From positions 214,136,965 through 214,200,964 of the forward strand of contig OX352774.1 of the NCBI GenBank assembly GCA_947095535.1: a stretch of DNA of 64,000 nucleotides, written 5' to 3'. The translations under genes were made by a program, and so were the position numbers. The notes beneath the pieces are model-generated. The model saw nothing but the letters and a program-made list of their open reading frames with translations, searched no databases and was not told the origin of the DNA. Positions 10,043 to 25,200 of this stretch are shown here, piece by piece. Positions within the stretch are counted from its first letter, which is position 1, and the number at the start of each line of letters is the position of its first letter. This DNA comes from Poecilobothrus nobilitatus. Lineage: Eukaryota > Arthropoda > Insecta > Diptera > Dolichopodidae.

Positions 10043-13000
10043 ATAAATAAAACTTAAGATAGATTTTGAACTTCTTTTAAAAAATGGAAAAATTAGCCTA
10101 ATATATCGAAGGATGACAAAAAGATGAAAAAAAACTTGTTTATATATCGATTATAAATATAATGTATTCAAATCTCAAAAATATATTGATAAATAAAACT
10201 GAAATTTATAAATCTAAGTATGACGGACAAAAGTACATATAAGCAATTTTTTTCATATTTTGAAGTAGAACGTGTTTTTTTCAGTTTCCAAATCAAATAC
10301 TAAGAAATATTCTCTTGAAAATATTTTGTATTTTTTTAATTTTTGACGATCGTTCTTTAAATTTTTATATGCACTAACTAACAGTTTACTAATATACTAA
10401 AAAATTGTATACATCCCTGTACATTAATGAAAATATTAAAATCTAAATGAAAAATATTTTACCTTATTGTTATAACTTTTTAAGTATATTTCTTAAATAT
10501 ATTAAAAAATACGTAAATCTTTTTTACAAATTGTATTTATTTTACTAGTCATTGTAATAAACACTTAAAAAAATAATTGTGCTATTTTCATATTATTATA
10601 TTATGTACATATAATTAATTTTTATATATAAGTTTATTTATATGCGGGATATGTGTATTAAAAATAATAGAAACCCCTCTTTAAGACACACCCCATTTAA
10701 CTGGACATGAAATAGTAATATAATAGTCCTCAAAAGCAAAAAGTAAAAAGAAAAGAAAAAAAATTAATATAAGAAAAAAAAGTATTTTGGTTTTACTTCA
10801 CATTTAATTGCATATTATTAGGATTTATTCAATAGATTACAGATCTGATATTAAGATAAAGAACATAAAAAACAAAACAAAAAAAACAGAAAAAAAAAGG
10901 AATTGAAATAAAAATAAAGACATATAGATAAAGGATATAAGAATGATATTTATAATAAAAAAGAAAGAGAAAGAATTTATCACATAAATATATGTTAAGT
11001 GTCATAAAAAGGTGTCAATTATTGTTCTATATAATTTAATGTTAAGTGTAAATAGTAATGGCTACTATATATTTGGTACCTTATAATTTTTTTTTTTTTA
11101 ACTAAATTAATATACTATAAATATATAATAAAACGTAATATTTAAATATTATAATTTATTTTATGTATTTACAAAATATTATACCAAAAAAATGCATACT
11201 AAAAATATTTAGTAGGTAAATTTTCTCGTATCATAAAAGTAGTTTTAATAATATATGGTTGCGAACAATTAAATTCTTGATGTTATTTTTAAGATGAATC
11301 TTATATACCAATATTATTTAATTACATGCAATTTAAGTGCATAAAAATATATTTAAGTATTTATTTATTTATTTATTTATATTAATATTACATACATAAA
11401 TGTAATGTAATATTATTGAACCATCGGCTACCAAGGCCATTATAGGTTTTTATACTATTATTAAATTATATACTAATATTATTTATTTTGTTTATATGAT
11501 ATACTTTATATTTACATTATATTTGGTCATAAGGGGGTATGTATATTTAAGTACAAAATTGTTGAATCTTGTTACTAATTCTAATGAATTGCATAATTTT
11601 AGGCATTCTAGTAAATTTATTATTTAAAAAAATTATGTACTTTGTGAATTGATTTTAAATGAGTTTTCGTGATTTTCTTTTCATTTATTTTTAATCAAAT
11701 TTTGCAGTTTTTTTCGCATTTTATACAGAATGATGATATTTTTTAAAAGTACTTTAAATTCATAACTTTTATAATAAGTGACACACTCACTTTAAGGTGA
11801 GGTGTTATATAGATTAAATGTCCTTAATTTAAGATAATATGCATTTTATATATAATATATATTAAATTAAATTTATATTAATTTAGAAAAGGAAATTAAT
11901 GGATTTATTTAATAACATAAATTATTTAATTTTATTTTAATTTCAATTAAAGATTGTTTTTTTCTGATTACAACACTAAATAAATTCGATTTAATTAAAT
12001 TTTGAAATAATGAAATTAAATAGAAAATATTTATTATAAAATATAATAAAAATAAAATAAATATTAAAAATTAATGAAATGTGCTAAAATATTGTGTCAT
12101 ATATGACATTTAACATTCATTTAGAAAAATAATAGCTTAGAAAAATTTTATATAATAGATATGTCTTTTACGCAACACGTATATAAAACAATATAATGTA
12201 AGTATAATTAATATGTCAATGCAAAAATTATCATTTGACTTTTATTATTTTTATATCATTTTATCTATATATATAAATATATAATGTATAAAATTTATTT
12301 TATTTTTATGAACAAAGAAAATTATTTAACATAAAATTTACTATACTAATTTACTTTATATATTTTATATCCCGTATATTAAATATTTATATACGTTTAG
12401 TGAAAATATAATTATATTTTCTATACCAACTGAAAATAACAATAAGACAAATTTTATTTTTATTATTACTATATATACATTATAATGGAATGATATTTGG
12501 TATATATATGATAATGAAAAAGGATAATGATTATTATATATGTAAAATATACAATATTATAAAATATAATATTTTTAATATACCTATATATAGTATATAT
12601 ATAATATATATATATATTGAAATATTTTAAAAATTGACAACTTGATGATAATTTAGTAATTTAATTTTGATTGACCCTGTCGACAAATTTTATATAATAT
12701 ATACAAATTTTCTTTAACATTCCCTTTTAAACCATTTATAAAATTGAGTTAAAATTTTCTGATTAAAATTATTTGTAAATTTTGCTATAATAGTAAAATA
12801 TAATCTTATTAAAAATTTTCAATTATTACCCAATATAAATAAATCAGAGAGATTCCTTTTCTAATCGGTTACGATTTTTAAAAAAATTTTGGCAATTACA
12901 TTAGAAGATTAAACATTATCAAAAAATGCGGAGCGACTATTTCAATTTTAAAGTTTTAGAGTATAATTTATTTAGGGTAAATTAAATTCAACACCAGGTC

Positions 13001-14370
13001 TATGCAAATTTATGAATTTGAAAAAAAAAAAAATTTTTTTTCTACTAATTAATGGACTAATTAAAGAAATAATTTTTTTACTCACTGTCGTCTTCAATCG
13101 TATCGTTTTCAAAACTTCTGTGTATCACTTTTATCTTATTAGGTCTTTTCTGAATTATCCTGGTTCTTTGGTCTTAATGATGGTCTTCGTAGCCCTTCAA
13201 GCATTAGTTCATGAATTCCTGAATAATTTTAATACTAGGAACCCTAAACCGAAATTCTTGAAAACCGAATACGTTGAATTTCAAAAAGAAAATTGTCTGA
13301 ATTTGAATCAGGAAAAACCTCTCATCACATAGAAAAAAATGTTCATCAATATTTTTTTTAAAAACAGAACCAGAACAGATTTTCAGATTTACATAGTATT
13401 TCTATTTTAGTGAAATAAATCTATTACATAACTTAATTATGGAGTGAGAAGATTCAATTCTCACAGCAATATTTAATATGAAAAGGAATGGAAAAAAAAT
13501 TAAAAACAATAATATAGAGCCACTCTATTGAAAACTACCAGAAAAACTTTTACAAAATCCATTTGCACTCACCTAAGCAAAACAAAACAAAAAATACAAA
13601 AATAAGAAAATTATATTCTGTAATTGTATTGATGGAAGGAGGATGATGGGTCTCTATTGAAAATTAATCTTTCGAATTTTGATTATACATATAGAAGTAG
13701 TAATGATTTTGTAATTATGTTTTATATTATTTAGATTTTAGATATATATTTATAAATAGAGTAAAATTTATTGTTAAAATACATATATACATATATATAT
13801 ATACATAAATATTATAATTTATAATGTAGAGATTTAAGTCTATAATTATGTAATTTAGCAGTTGCTGAACTCATAATACATATATATATATATATTATTT
13901 GGAAAGTTGAACAATATAATGGACAAAAATCTTTTTTTTTTTATTGTTTTGATCTGTTTTTGTATTTCGCCTATGTGTATAATAAATCAGACAATTTTTG
14001 GAATGTCAAAAAACAAATTAGAGTTAATAAATTTTCAAATTCCATAAGGAAGTATTAACAATAAATATATCATACATTAATTTTGTAGAAAAGCAGATGA
14101 ACATTTGTCCATATATTATGTGTATGTTTTTTATATATTTTTTTTTTTTCTTTTTTTCAAACAAATTAAAATAATATAAACATTTAAGAACCAATTTTTA
14201 TATTCATATCCATATCCCAATATGCAGGGTTTAATAAATATTTTCTATAGTAAAACATTAAATAACGTTATATAAATTTTTATGATAAATTCGCTATTAC
14301 ATACCTAAGTATATTAAAACACTTAAGCTACTGAATAGTGTTCTTTTAATAAATAAAATTGTGAGGACCA
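10043..14370. other. AT-rich non-coding stretch
   Basis: Mostly A/T homopolymers and TA-rich DNA with no recognisable gene. At 13080-13330 the composition is more mixed and a 106-codon plus-strand frame spans 13012-13332, but neither strand gives a protein I recognise; a decayed mobile element is possible. A B-box-like GATTCAATTCTCAC at 13451 is isolated. Confidence 0.5.
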
Positions 14371-14375
14371 AAACT

Positions 14376-14482
14376 TTCGACGCTAGAAGTTTCATTGGGA
14401 ATTTCGACTCACTTCAATGAGCCAAAAATTTCATGAGACTTTTGTCTGACTGCCAAGGATTAAAGGACTTCTAGTGTCAGGA
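14376..14482. repeat. Small inverted-terminus repeat
   Basis: GACGCTAGAAGT near 14379 is mirrored by ACTTCTAGTGTC near 14469, one mismatch in 12, about 100 bp apart. The enclosed DNA is less AT-rich than its surroundings. It could be a tiny MITE. There is no clear target duplication. Confidence 0.3.
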
Positions 14483-14939
14483 GATTTGGAATTTTTAATA
14501 TTAAATTCGATACTCAAATTGCTTAATCGGCATCTGAGGATACCATATAAGTAAATAATACATAAGTAACTTCAAAAGCTTAAAGCAGAAATAATATAAT
14601 TATATTTATAATTTGTAATTTATATAATGTTTGAATGTACAATAGTTGGTTGATTTACATCATTGCTGTGTTGCTCTGTTCTTACAACGAATACATAGCA
14701 CAAATAAGACTTAATGATTTTTGTACCATTAAATGCATTTTATTATGCTTGCATAAAGGTTTGCAATTGAAAATATACATCCAATTTATAATCTAATAAT
14801 GGTTATACCTAGAATAGTTGGTTCATTTACATTTGGGCGTTCTGTTCTTAAAAAGAACAAATAACATCAATAAGATCTAAGATTTTGATATCTTTAATTA
14901 GTTTTATTCTTTAAAATAAATAAAAAAAAGCAAATGGTG

Positions 14940-15171
14940 ATGGGCGAGACACAAAAAAGGCCAGCAAACAACATCGCACGGTAAGCTCTAGAGTGGAATC
15001 CGCAGGGTAAAACAAAAATATACAGACCACGTGATACGTTACGTAGATCAATCCAGAAAGAATTGGAAAAAATGGAAAAACATAGTCAGAAATTAAGCGA
15101 CAGGCCCAAAACAGAAACAAATTCAGAAGTTTTATGTAAGCCCTATGCTTCCAAGGGGAGTTTAATAAGGA
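14940..15171 (+). pseudogene. Decayed non-LTR retrotransposon (LINE) 3' end of the reverse-transcriptase ORF
   Basis: Frame 1 from about 14940 reads through NNIAR, a TAA stop, then ALEWNPQGKTKIYRPRD, LRRSIQKELEKMEK (14988-15083). The reading then shifts to the next frame, giving IKRQAQNRNKFRSF and, after another stop, ALCFQGE (15091-15162). This is the familiar C-terminal signature of insect LINE endonuclease/reverse-transcriptase proteins: EWNPQGKRKRGRP, then a WRRSI..E-like block, then LAQNR..WRSFV.ALC. Two in-frame stops and a frameshift show it is dead. Only the last ~75 codons remain, consistent with 5' truncation. The open frame at 15063-15260 is a piece of this plus read-through. Confidence 0.75.
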
Positions 15172-15260
15172 TAAAAAGAAAAACAAAGCCTTTAAAAAAC
15201 GGGTTACTTTTCAGTAATCTTCATAAAAACAAAAAATATTACGACCTGTACAAAATTTAA

Positions 15261-16464
15261 ACCTTCAATATCTCCATTGATAAGTCATGTGCTTTACACA
15301 ATTTTTTCGTATAAAATAATTAATAATTTTTGAGCAATTTATAGACTAAATCTTCTGAATCTTAGACTTAAGTTTATGATTACGAATTGACAAAATATAT
15401 ATATATTATCTATGTATTTATATATTTTTTTTTGAAATTTTTAAATAAATTTTAATCACAAATATATTTATAGTTAATTGAATTATTATGTAAATTGACA
15501 CTGAAATAATTATAATAATTTTGAAAAAAAAATTTGAAATTTTGAAAATAAATAGTTGTAGTTATATAAAGTTAAATTTGATAAAATATTAATAATCTTT
15601 AAGTTTAAAATATTACTTTTTAAGACAATCATCTTATTTTATATATTGCCATATATGTATACAATGTAGGTCAAAAGAGGTTGATAAACTGAAAAATGAC
15701 TTGCATAATTTTTAATTAAAATTATGTTAAAGAGACACATCACATATACAATTGATATGATACTAACACATATCATTATTCAATTTTTTACATTGGAAAA
15801 GGAATTTTCATTCTTTTTATTTTATTTTCTTGTTGTGTTTTTTTTTTTTTTGTTTTTAATTAGAATTTAAATGAAATAAATATTTATTTAATTAAACATA
15901 TAAAACAAATTGCAAAAGGCATGGATAATAAATTTTTTTTTGTACTTGTACATAATATGTATAATATATATACGTATTTATACATTTCACATAATTACAG
16001 GACATTTATAGATGAACAGATGCATAGATATAAAGGAATAAAATTGCAATTAAAACATTAATAAAATGTAATGCTTTAAAAAAAAAAAAAAACGATTTCG
16101 GCATAATACAGTGATCAACCAAATTAATTTTATAATTCTTTTTATTATATTTTAGAACATTAAAAATAGTTTTTCTTAAAGAATGATTATATAGCACATA
16201 ATATTATTTTGATCTTTAGATGTATTTTTTTTTAACAAACTAAAAAATGTTCAATTAATTAAGAGGTAACAAATTTCTGTTTCTTTAGAAATCATTTTTC
16301 AATACGTACATATTTTTAAATTAACAGTTAACTTGTTACCAAAAAAAAAAAAAATATTTTCATTTTACTTTTTATTTCCAATGGATGATTTTTTAAGGAT
16401 ATCCATGTACTTACAGCTTTATATGTTTAAATTTTATATTTGATATATGTACCTATTATGAACA

Positions 16465-16496
<32 letters not shown>

Positions 16497-16629
16497 TTTA
16501 CATTTTGAAAAATAAAATTTATGTTTCTTGTATTTCATTATTTTTCCCTAAAGAGTTGAGTGAAATGCAAAAAAATTAAAAATAGAAACTGCATTTAATT
16601 ATCATAGTATTTTGTATCTATTAATAATG
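15261..16629. other. AT-rich non-coding stretch
   Basis: I see no gene. It includes a (TA)n microsatellite near 16466-16492 and several A/T homopolymers. Confidence 0.55.
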
Positions 16630-16871
16630 TACAGAGTATTCTGCAAAAGGTGGACGAGATAGAATCGATAATGTCCACGAAATTGAAATCAAGTAAAAAT
16701 GTTTAAACTAGACACAGTCTATTTCTAATAGTAATCGTCAATCGAAATTGTCTAAAGAAATATCGACATTTATATATATATATGTTTACCATATTCGATA
16801 CAATTTTAAAATTTAATTCGGTGTTTCATCTCTTCCTATATCGTATTTTACCTATTATAAAACACTCTGTA
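16630..16871. mobile_element. 242 bp TA-flanked MITE candidate
   Basis: The left end is TACAGAGTATTCTGCAAAAG (from 16630). The right end, read inverted, is TACAGAGTGTTTTATAATAG (to 16871). The first 22 bases match at roughly three quarters of positions, and both ends carry the TA expected of Tc1/mariner insertion. The body is more GC-rich than its surroundings (GGTGGACGAGATAGAATCG; CGGTGTTTCATCTC) and has no open frame. Confidence 0.5.
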
Positions 16872-19190
16872 TACTTAATGTATATATAATAAATTATGTA
16901 TGTTTTTTTTATGTTTTGTTGTTGTTAATTAGATCAGTTTTATGTTCATATGTGTATTATATCTTAAAAATTGCATTCACACATTGTAACCCAAATATAC
17001 CCAAACAAAAAAAAGGGTGTGTGTATTAATTAAAAGAAAAAGAAAACATATACTATTTGAATAACAAGTTGTTTTGTTTTTTATTAACAGAACATAAAAA
17101 ATTAAAGTATGTATATTTGTTGGAAAAAATTAGTTTCATTTAGTTTTTCTTTATTTAAGGTGGTTCACACGTCAACAGAAATTTAAATTTTATATGCTAA
17201 GAATAATTTGAATGAAATGTAATAAAATTTTTACTATACAGTCAACATATAAAACTGTAATAGAATTACTACATATATGTTATTATGTGTTATGATCAGT
17301 TGAATAAAATGTTTTTTTTGTTTTAATTTTTAAATCGATTTAGTCGATTTTAGTATATTGCAAATTTTTTTTTTTTTTGTTTTTACGTATTAATATGTAT
17401 AAAAGTTTTCTATTTTCTTACTACATACTAATTAAATAAAAAAAAAATTTATTTATTAAATGTTTTATCTTATAGTTATGTAAATTTTCTTGAAAATAAT
17501 TCAAAGGTAAAAAAAAAAACATTTAATTCGAATAGGCATTGTAAAAATTTGTTTTGGTTTATTTGGCATTTAAGTATATATGTATAATTATATATGTGAT
17601 TTTCAACCTTTAAATCAGAAAAACCTTAATTTAGATTTTGTTTTTCAAGGGGAGATTATTTTTTTTTTTTCGTTATTGTTATTCTCTTATGCTATAAATC
17701 GTCTTCAAAGAAAAGTTTACAAAAAAGGTTTTATTCTATTTTAACATTTTAAAATATTTGATTTTTTTACATAAATTATATATCATATCAATTAAATATC
17801 TAAATTAATTAAGTGTTACCTGTGCAATAATATGGCAATATTTCTCTTTAATTATAATTAATGTAAAAAGTTTAAAAATATTAGTGTTCAATCTCTTGTT
17901 TTATAGAATCAAGTCAAACTTAAATAAATTAGCCTAATCTTAAATTTAATTAAATTAATTTTACGACCCGGTAATTTTTGTTTAAATTGTTTAATTTATT
18001 TTTACAAGATATGATTTTATAAGAAACGTGCCATATTTCATTTTATCTCCATATTGAAGTTGTCCGTTGAGTTATATACTATTATTAGAAACATGATTTG
18101 GTTTTGAATATAAACCATTTGTTATTTAGAAAGATGAAATGCTCAAGATCTATAAAACCTATGAGATATTAAAGTCTTTTGTAATTTACTTCTCATTATG
18201 ATAAAACACATTCTATATTAAACCATTTTCTGGACTTTTTTAATGCTTTTTTCAACGGTAGAATTTATACATAATATGCAAAAATAAAATTGCCTACTTT
18301 TAGGTTGCTTTTCTAAACTTTATAAAACTATTTTACTTATTCAAGATTTAAAAATGGAAAACGTTTTTGATTGTTAATTTTGGATTTAGTTTTGCTGATT
18401 TCATAATAATTTATGAATTTGATTACACATTGTAGGTAGTACTTAAAAAAGAACTTCCATATAAGCTTATTTTAAATAGGAAATTTTTAAATTTTCTTCA
18501 AATAGATAAAAGTGTTATTAAGATTACATGACTATATATTTGATTTTGGTTAATTTTTTTTAAGGTTTTTGATTTTATTTGTTATAACGTTAATTATTTA
18601 GTTGAATTTTTTAAATAGAATATTAAAATATTACATAAAACCTGTTATCATTTTATTTAAGTTTTCTTACAAGAACATTTTTTTTTTTTAATTTTAAAAA
18701 CAACAGTATTCCAATTAAAATATCTGAAGCTTCTTTAACTAATATTACAGAATAACTTTATTTTAAATTTTTTTAAATAACAAAGTTAATGTTTAAAGAA
18801 ATATTAGTATTTAAAGCAATCATCAAAGTATATATTAAAAAAAGAAAAAATACTTTGAATATTTTTTATTTGTGCCTAAAGCAAAACAAATTTTAATTAT
18901 TCTGAGCAACAATATGATTTTTTTTTACATTTTGATTATTTGAATTTCAAATTACAATTCCTTTAATTGAGTTTAAATAATTTTTTTGATAATAAGTTGC
19001 TCAGTTTTTTTTTCTTATTATTTTTAAATTCCATTAAAATTTATTGATTTGAAAAAAAAATTGAAGCATTTATTTTTCATACGAACCACTTGAATTAATT
19101 GTATGATTGCTAAAGCAAAATTTAAAATATAAGGTTAATGACTTCTTAAATTTTATTTAAGGTTTTCCAAAAAGTTTTTCTTACAGTATA

Positions 19191-19221
<31 letters not shown>

Positions 19222-22200
19222 CATTGGAAATTTCAACAAGGATATATTCTTAACTATTTACTCATTTGTAATATCTTTAAAATAATTTCTATATAATTAT
19301 CCTTATTTTTCTCTTAATATTTCTTTTTGCACCATATATAGCCCAGAATTCAATGGTGTTTAGTTGGAAACTCTTAAAAGAAATATGCCTTTAATTTAAA
19401 TACAGAGTTTTTTTTTTTATGGTTAAATTATTTTGCCAAAAAAATATAATATTATTTTGTAGTTTTTCTCTTTTAAATTTATTCAATATATTTTGAAAGA
19501 AATATGGATTGTATGGTAGTAGGTACTAAAGATATTTTATTTTAATAACCAAGTAAAATAACCTCAGATTAATGCTGTTAAGAGTGACGAAAATAATTGT
19601 TGTACAAGTATTTGATGTTTCAATTATAAAATAAAGGATCAATAATTCTCTGTTTTAACTCAATTATTAATCAATACAGTGGGCAAAATCATCCATAAAG
19701 TAGGGTTTAGAAAACGTTTAGACATAGCAGAAATTTTGGATATTAAAATGCTTTTTCTTTTTAAAGAAGAAAAAAAAAACGTCTCGTCTTCTATTAATAA
19801 AATTTTAATGGTTTAAATATTATTGTGGTTTTTGGAACAAATCCACAGCATACATTTTTTATTTTATTTCATTTCTTTTCTGCATTATTTTTTATAGTGT
19901 TGAAGTTTAGTTGTGAAAAAAATTCAAAACAACATTAAAAACAAAAAATAAACAACATACACTTTTTTAATGCTTCTTGCACAATTTTCATACCCTTGAA
20001 ATGTCCTTTTTTGTTTTTTTTTTTATAGTATATTTTAAAATTTTTTTTTTTTGTTTTATTAATTTTTAGTTAGGTTTCTGGTTTACTTGCTCCTAAAATA
20101 CTTAACATCCTTTAAGGATCGTAAAAATACATACTAGTAGTGGAACTAATGGTAATTCTGTTGTTGATACTGTTATTGTTGTTGTTGTTATTCATTGCAT
20201 TTTTTTTTTTTTGTAAGAATGCATATTTTGCAGACAGAATATGTAGATGTATGCATATATTTATAGATATATACATGTGTTTTTAAATGCAATAACATTT
20301 TGTCGATTTTTTTACATTCTTTTTTTGGGGGAATCAAAAAAAAAGAAAAGTTGGTTAAGTGAGATAAAGCGGAATGTTGTTATGTTTAGTATTTTTAAAG
20401 TTTTTTCTCTATTTTTTTTTGTTTTTATATCGCTGAAGCAAAGTTTTTATACTTTTTTCGTATGCATTTTATTTGTTGTTGTTAATTTTTTTTATTTTTA
20501 GTATATATTTTTTGTTGCTTTCAGTGTTCTATGTTCCATACTTTTGCGCAGAAATTTCCTAATAGATACAAATTTTTTTTTAGAAGGTCCTTTTTTTTAA
20601 AATTACATTTTCTAGAAAATATGTAGTATAGAGAGATGAAATTCAGAATTAAATTTTTGTTTTTTTTTTACATCATAATGTAAATGCAGTTTTGTATATT
20701 TAAAAGACTTTTTTGTATTTTATATTTAAAATACATTAAAAAAAAAAAAGTTTTATTAGAATAAAGTGAAAATTATATTTTATGAATCGAGGATGTCGAA
20801 ATGAAAATGCTAAAGAGAAAAAGAGAAAGAATAAGAAAGAAAAATATATATATATATACATATATTATATATTATATGTATATTTAACTAAATTTTTATG
20901 AATTCAAAATTGTATTCGAATATTTTGAGCGCCAGATTATTATTATGCAAATTAAATGATTTTTTTTCTTTCTTCAATTTACTTTTTATTATGTCAGGGT
21001 TTTTTTTCCTCGAATATTTTAATATCTAAAATGTTAATGAGAATGAGTTTTTTGGCTTTTTAACTTTAAATAAATAAATAGAAAAAAAATGGATGGATGT
21101 TTATAAGTAAATGTATACGTATATATATTTATGTATTTATAAATAAAATGGAAGATATGTTTATTTATGTTATTATTTACATTAAATTCTTACAAGTTCC
21201 AATGAATTAGTTTATTTTGAAAAATTATTAAAAAGAAAACAAATTTGTAGATAATTAAGATAACTCAACAAATAAAACATTATTTTATAATGTGTAGCAA
21301 AATAAAATTAAGTTATAAAGAAGAAATTTTTAATGGAAGACGTAATATTACGCTGTACATATGTTTGTGAGACACGACCTAATATATTGTTAAAACTTTA
21401 AAATTCTAAAATAGCAAGACTAATATTATTATTTCAGAGAAAATTATATTTAAATACACATAATTACAACCCTTTAGAAATTATAATAATTATAAATTAA
21501 TGTCTAATAAATTCTAATAAATTAATGTCTAATAAATTCTAATAAATTGAGTGCTGTTAGTAATATTCTTCAACAAAATGATCTGTTGAATTATATAATT
21601 ACATTTAAAATCATTTTGGTTTTAAACTCGTGCCGAATTAATTATTCTTGTGGGTTAAAATAAAGAAATTGAAATATTTTGTGATAAATATAATGTATAT
21701 TTTTTAATTTCCACGGCTAAAGCTAATTTTATTTCAAATTTACAGACACTAACATAAAAAAAAAGTCAAAAAAGAAGAAATAGAATACCATTAAGTATTA
21801 AAAAAAAATCGTGTAACAGGTTCTTCTATTACATCGGCTCTTCTATTTTAAACTATAAAACTAGAAAGTTTCTATTCATTAATTGAAACATTTTAGTTTT
21901 TGTCCCATAGTTATGTTTTGTATTAAACCAAAGATATCAAGAATGTCTCCGAAAAAATTTCACTTTAAAAATCGATAATGCTCGCCAAAAGATTAAAGTA
22001 TACTGAAACATAATTTAATCATCGAGATAATTTAAAAACCTTAGAATAATTTTTAAATTTAAAATTTAACAATTTATATTGTTCATTTTTGAATTAATAT
22101 TTAAATTTTTCCATCTGCAAAATTATGAATATTTTCTAATACTTTTTTGACTATAAAAATTTTAAATGACATCTTTTCGAAAAATTGTACGCCGTACAGT

Positions 22201-25200
22201 ACAATTTCTTAAATACAGATTTATTATAATTTAATACAAAAAGACTTTATAATCTAATATATTACATATTGGAATATGATACTGGAATAATCCAAAAAAA
22301 ATTTAAAATTTATTATATTGCCTAAAAGTATGCAATATTTATTTTTGGTAACTAACATTTTATTTGCTAGTATGCACATTATTAATATAAATATAAATAT
22401 TATTTTGTAATATTTATTTAGTAATACAATATAATTATAATAATTAGTATTATTAATAGAAATAAATAAGTAAATAAAAATATTTTAAATGAAGAAACCA
22501 GAAAAACATTAAATTTCATTCAGTTCATATTAGAAATATTTCTTCAATTTTTGATTTTCAATGTAAATTTTGTATCGTTTATATTTAAATTGAAACTGTC
22601 ATCATTTCCAAAAAAAAACTTGAAATATGTATTTAAAAATATGGAATTATTGATTAAAAATTAAATTTTACTTTTTTTTCTATTTAAAAAATTAAATTTT
22701 ATATGAATGCATATTTTAAATCTATGAAGATTTCTATCTTTTATAAAATTAAATCGGGTACGAAATATATTTAAATTTTTTTTTTATTAAAATATGAGAA
22801 TTTAAAAAAAAAATTCCATTTGTTGCTTTTTATTTTTCTTGTGTATGTGTTTACAAACATAAATGTATAGAAATGAATTACGCAAAAAAACAAAATTATT
22901 TGTATTTATGTTGTGTACATACATAAATACAAAATATACATATTATAATCGATTGCACCATCTGGTTGTATATTATTGAAAGTACAACTAAAAAAATTGT
23001 ATAAAATGCATTTTTTTTTTTTTTTGCTTCTCCAAAACTTTTTTGTTTTGTTTCCAGTATTTTGCTTCGGGTTATTTTTATAATTTTCCGTTTATTTTGA
23101 ACATAAAACTTGATGGAAATTCAATGACATTAAAAAAAATAAAATCTTATTCTTAAAAGTTCAATAAAAAAAAAGTATTGTAATCTGGTAAAATAAAAAA
23201 ATCGATCATATATTTTTAATTAATTTGGATAATTTTTAATACAAAACCTAAATATGTATTTGCTATGCTTTTATAAGAACCCTATAATTTTTAGAAATAC
23301 AAGACAAAATTTTGTGTACTTTTATAATCACAATACAAATTCACTAAAGAAAATGCAAAGATGTAATCAGTAAACAATAAAAAGAGATCAAAAATATTTC
23401 TATTACTATCAAGACAAATTATATATAGAGAACTTTTAAAAAAAACTTTTTGAATTTTATAAAATACGTATTGTATCTTTAAGTACAATTATTTTAGAAA
23501 CAATTAGAACTTGATCACTAAATAAAAATAGTTAAACAATAAAACTTTTATTATTTTATTTAAGTTCTTATCTATACACAGCCCAACAGTATTGAAATGG
23601 GAATTTAATATTATTTTTAAAACATTGATTCAAATATTACAAAATTGTGCATACAATATATAAAAAGTTTTATAATTAAATTTACATTTTTTATCTTTTT
23701 TGCAAAAAAAAAAAAAAAATTCTAGTAAACTTCTCAGTTGCATTTATTCTGTTATTATGCTTCTTTTTATTTTTGTATTGAAATATCAACAAAAGAATTC
23801 TAATGCTATTACAGTTTCTGTTATGATCTGTACCAATCACTGCAACAGTCATTTTCTATTATTATATTTTTTGTTTCTTTTTTTCTTTTCCTTAAAATAA
23901 TTTAAAAAAAAAAAAATAAAAATCAAATGCTTACGTAAAATAAAAAAATGTTTATTTAAAAATAACAAGCAAGAATAGAATATGGAATAGGAGATACAAG
24001 GACATTGTAATCTCTATATAAAAAAAAAAAAAAAAAAAAAAAACAGATCGAAAAAAAATTAAAAAGTTTATTCTTATTTTTGATGTCCTTTTTTCTTTTT
24101 TTTTTGCCTTATGTGTTATCATTTCTTTGCTCTCTCTTTTGTTTGTTAAATTTATGTTATTGTTTATAATAATAGGAAAAATAATGATAGTGAAAATGAT
24201 GATGATTATGTTAAGAATGATATTGATGATAATAATGATTATAGAACAAGTAGTTTCTTTTAAATAAAAACAATTTATTGAAAAACGAATTTTTTTTTTT
24301 TAAATCGAATATTTAATTGAACGAAGAAAAAATTAAACTATAAGAAAAAAAAAACTTATTCACATCTGAAAGTTATGAACAACAGGCTGTACATAATGGA
24401 CGATAAAAATAGGAAAAGTTATGTTACAAAATCACAAAAAAAAAACCGAAAAGTCCTTCATGTTAAATAAACAAGGATATCTGATTCTCAATGATATTTA
24501 ACTACCATGTATATAATATATATATGCATAATATAATATATTATACATATGCATTTAAATTCGTATATAGAGTAGTATTACATATATACATATATGTGTA
24601 TTATATTCATAAGATAAATGTAAAACTTAATTTTTGGCATATACTTACATACCTACATACTTAATTATATTTTTTTTTTCAATTTTTATGTGTTCATATA
24701 CATATTCAATATTTGTATGTATAAAATGTATTTATGAATATTTAAGTATGCGTGTGTGTATGTATTTATATGAATTTTTATAAGAATAAAATAAATGAAA
24801 AACAAAATTTGTGGTTTTTTTGAGCGGAACGGGGGAAAAAAAACGGGAAATAAAAAAATTAAAAGATTTTTTTTTATAGTAATGAATGGCAACACAGTTT
24901 TTATTCGTTTGATTTTTATGCGGGCCAGTGGTAAAAGTTTTCAAAATCAAATAATACAAAAAAAAAAAAAGAAAACATACAAACAAACAGAAAAACAAAA
25001 CCACAACACTATTCATGAAAAATAACCAAAATGTTTCTTATATTTATACAGAATCTAAAAGAAATATATATATGCATATACTTACATTTATATATTTAAT
25101 GACAGAATTTGTCCATTACCATATTTTTGAATTTGTTGTAGCTGGTATATGTTAAACTAATATTTTTTTTTATTTTAAATTTAATATAATATAGTAAGTT

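Noticed and set aside
13012..13332. 106-codon plus-strand frame in a region of mixed composition
   Set aside because: No recognisable domain on either strand, starts in a poly-Lys stretch, and has no splice or start context that supports a gene.
24686..25025. Overlapping frames on both strands
   Set aside because: Phe/Lys/Ile-rich composition artefacts around homopolymers with no domain or conserved pattern.
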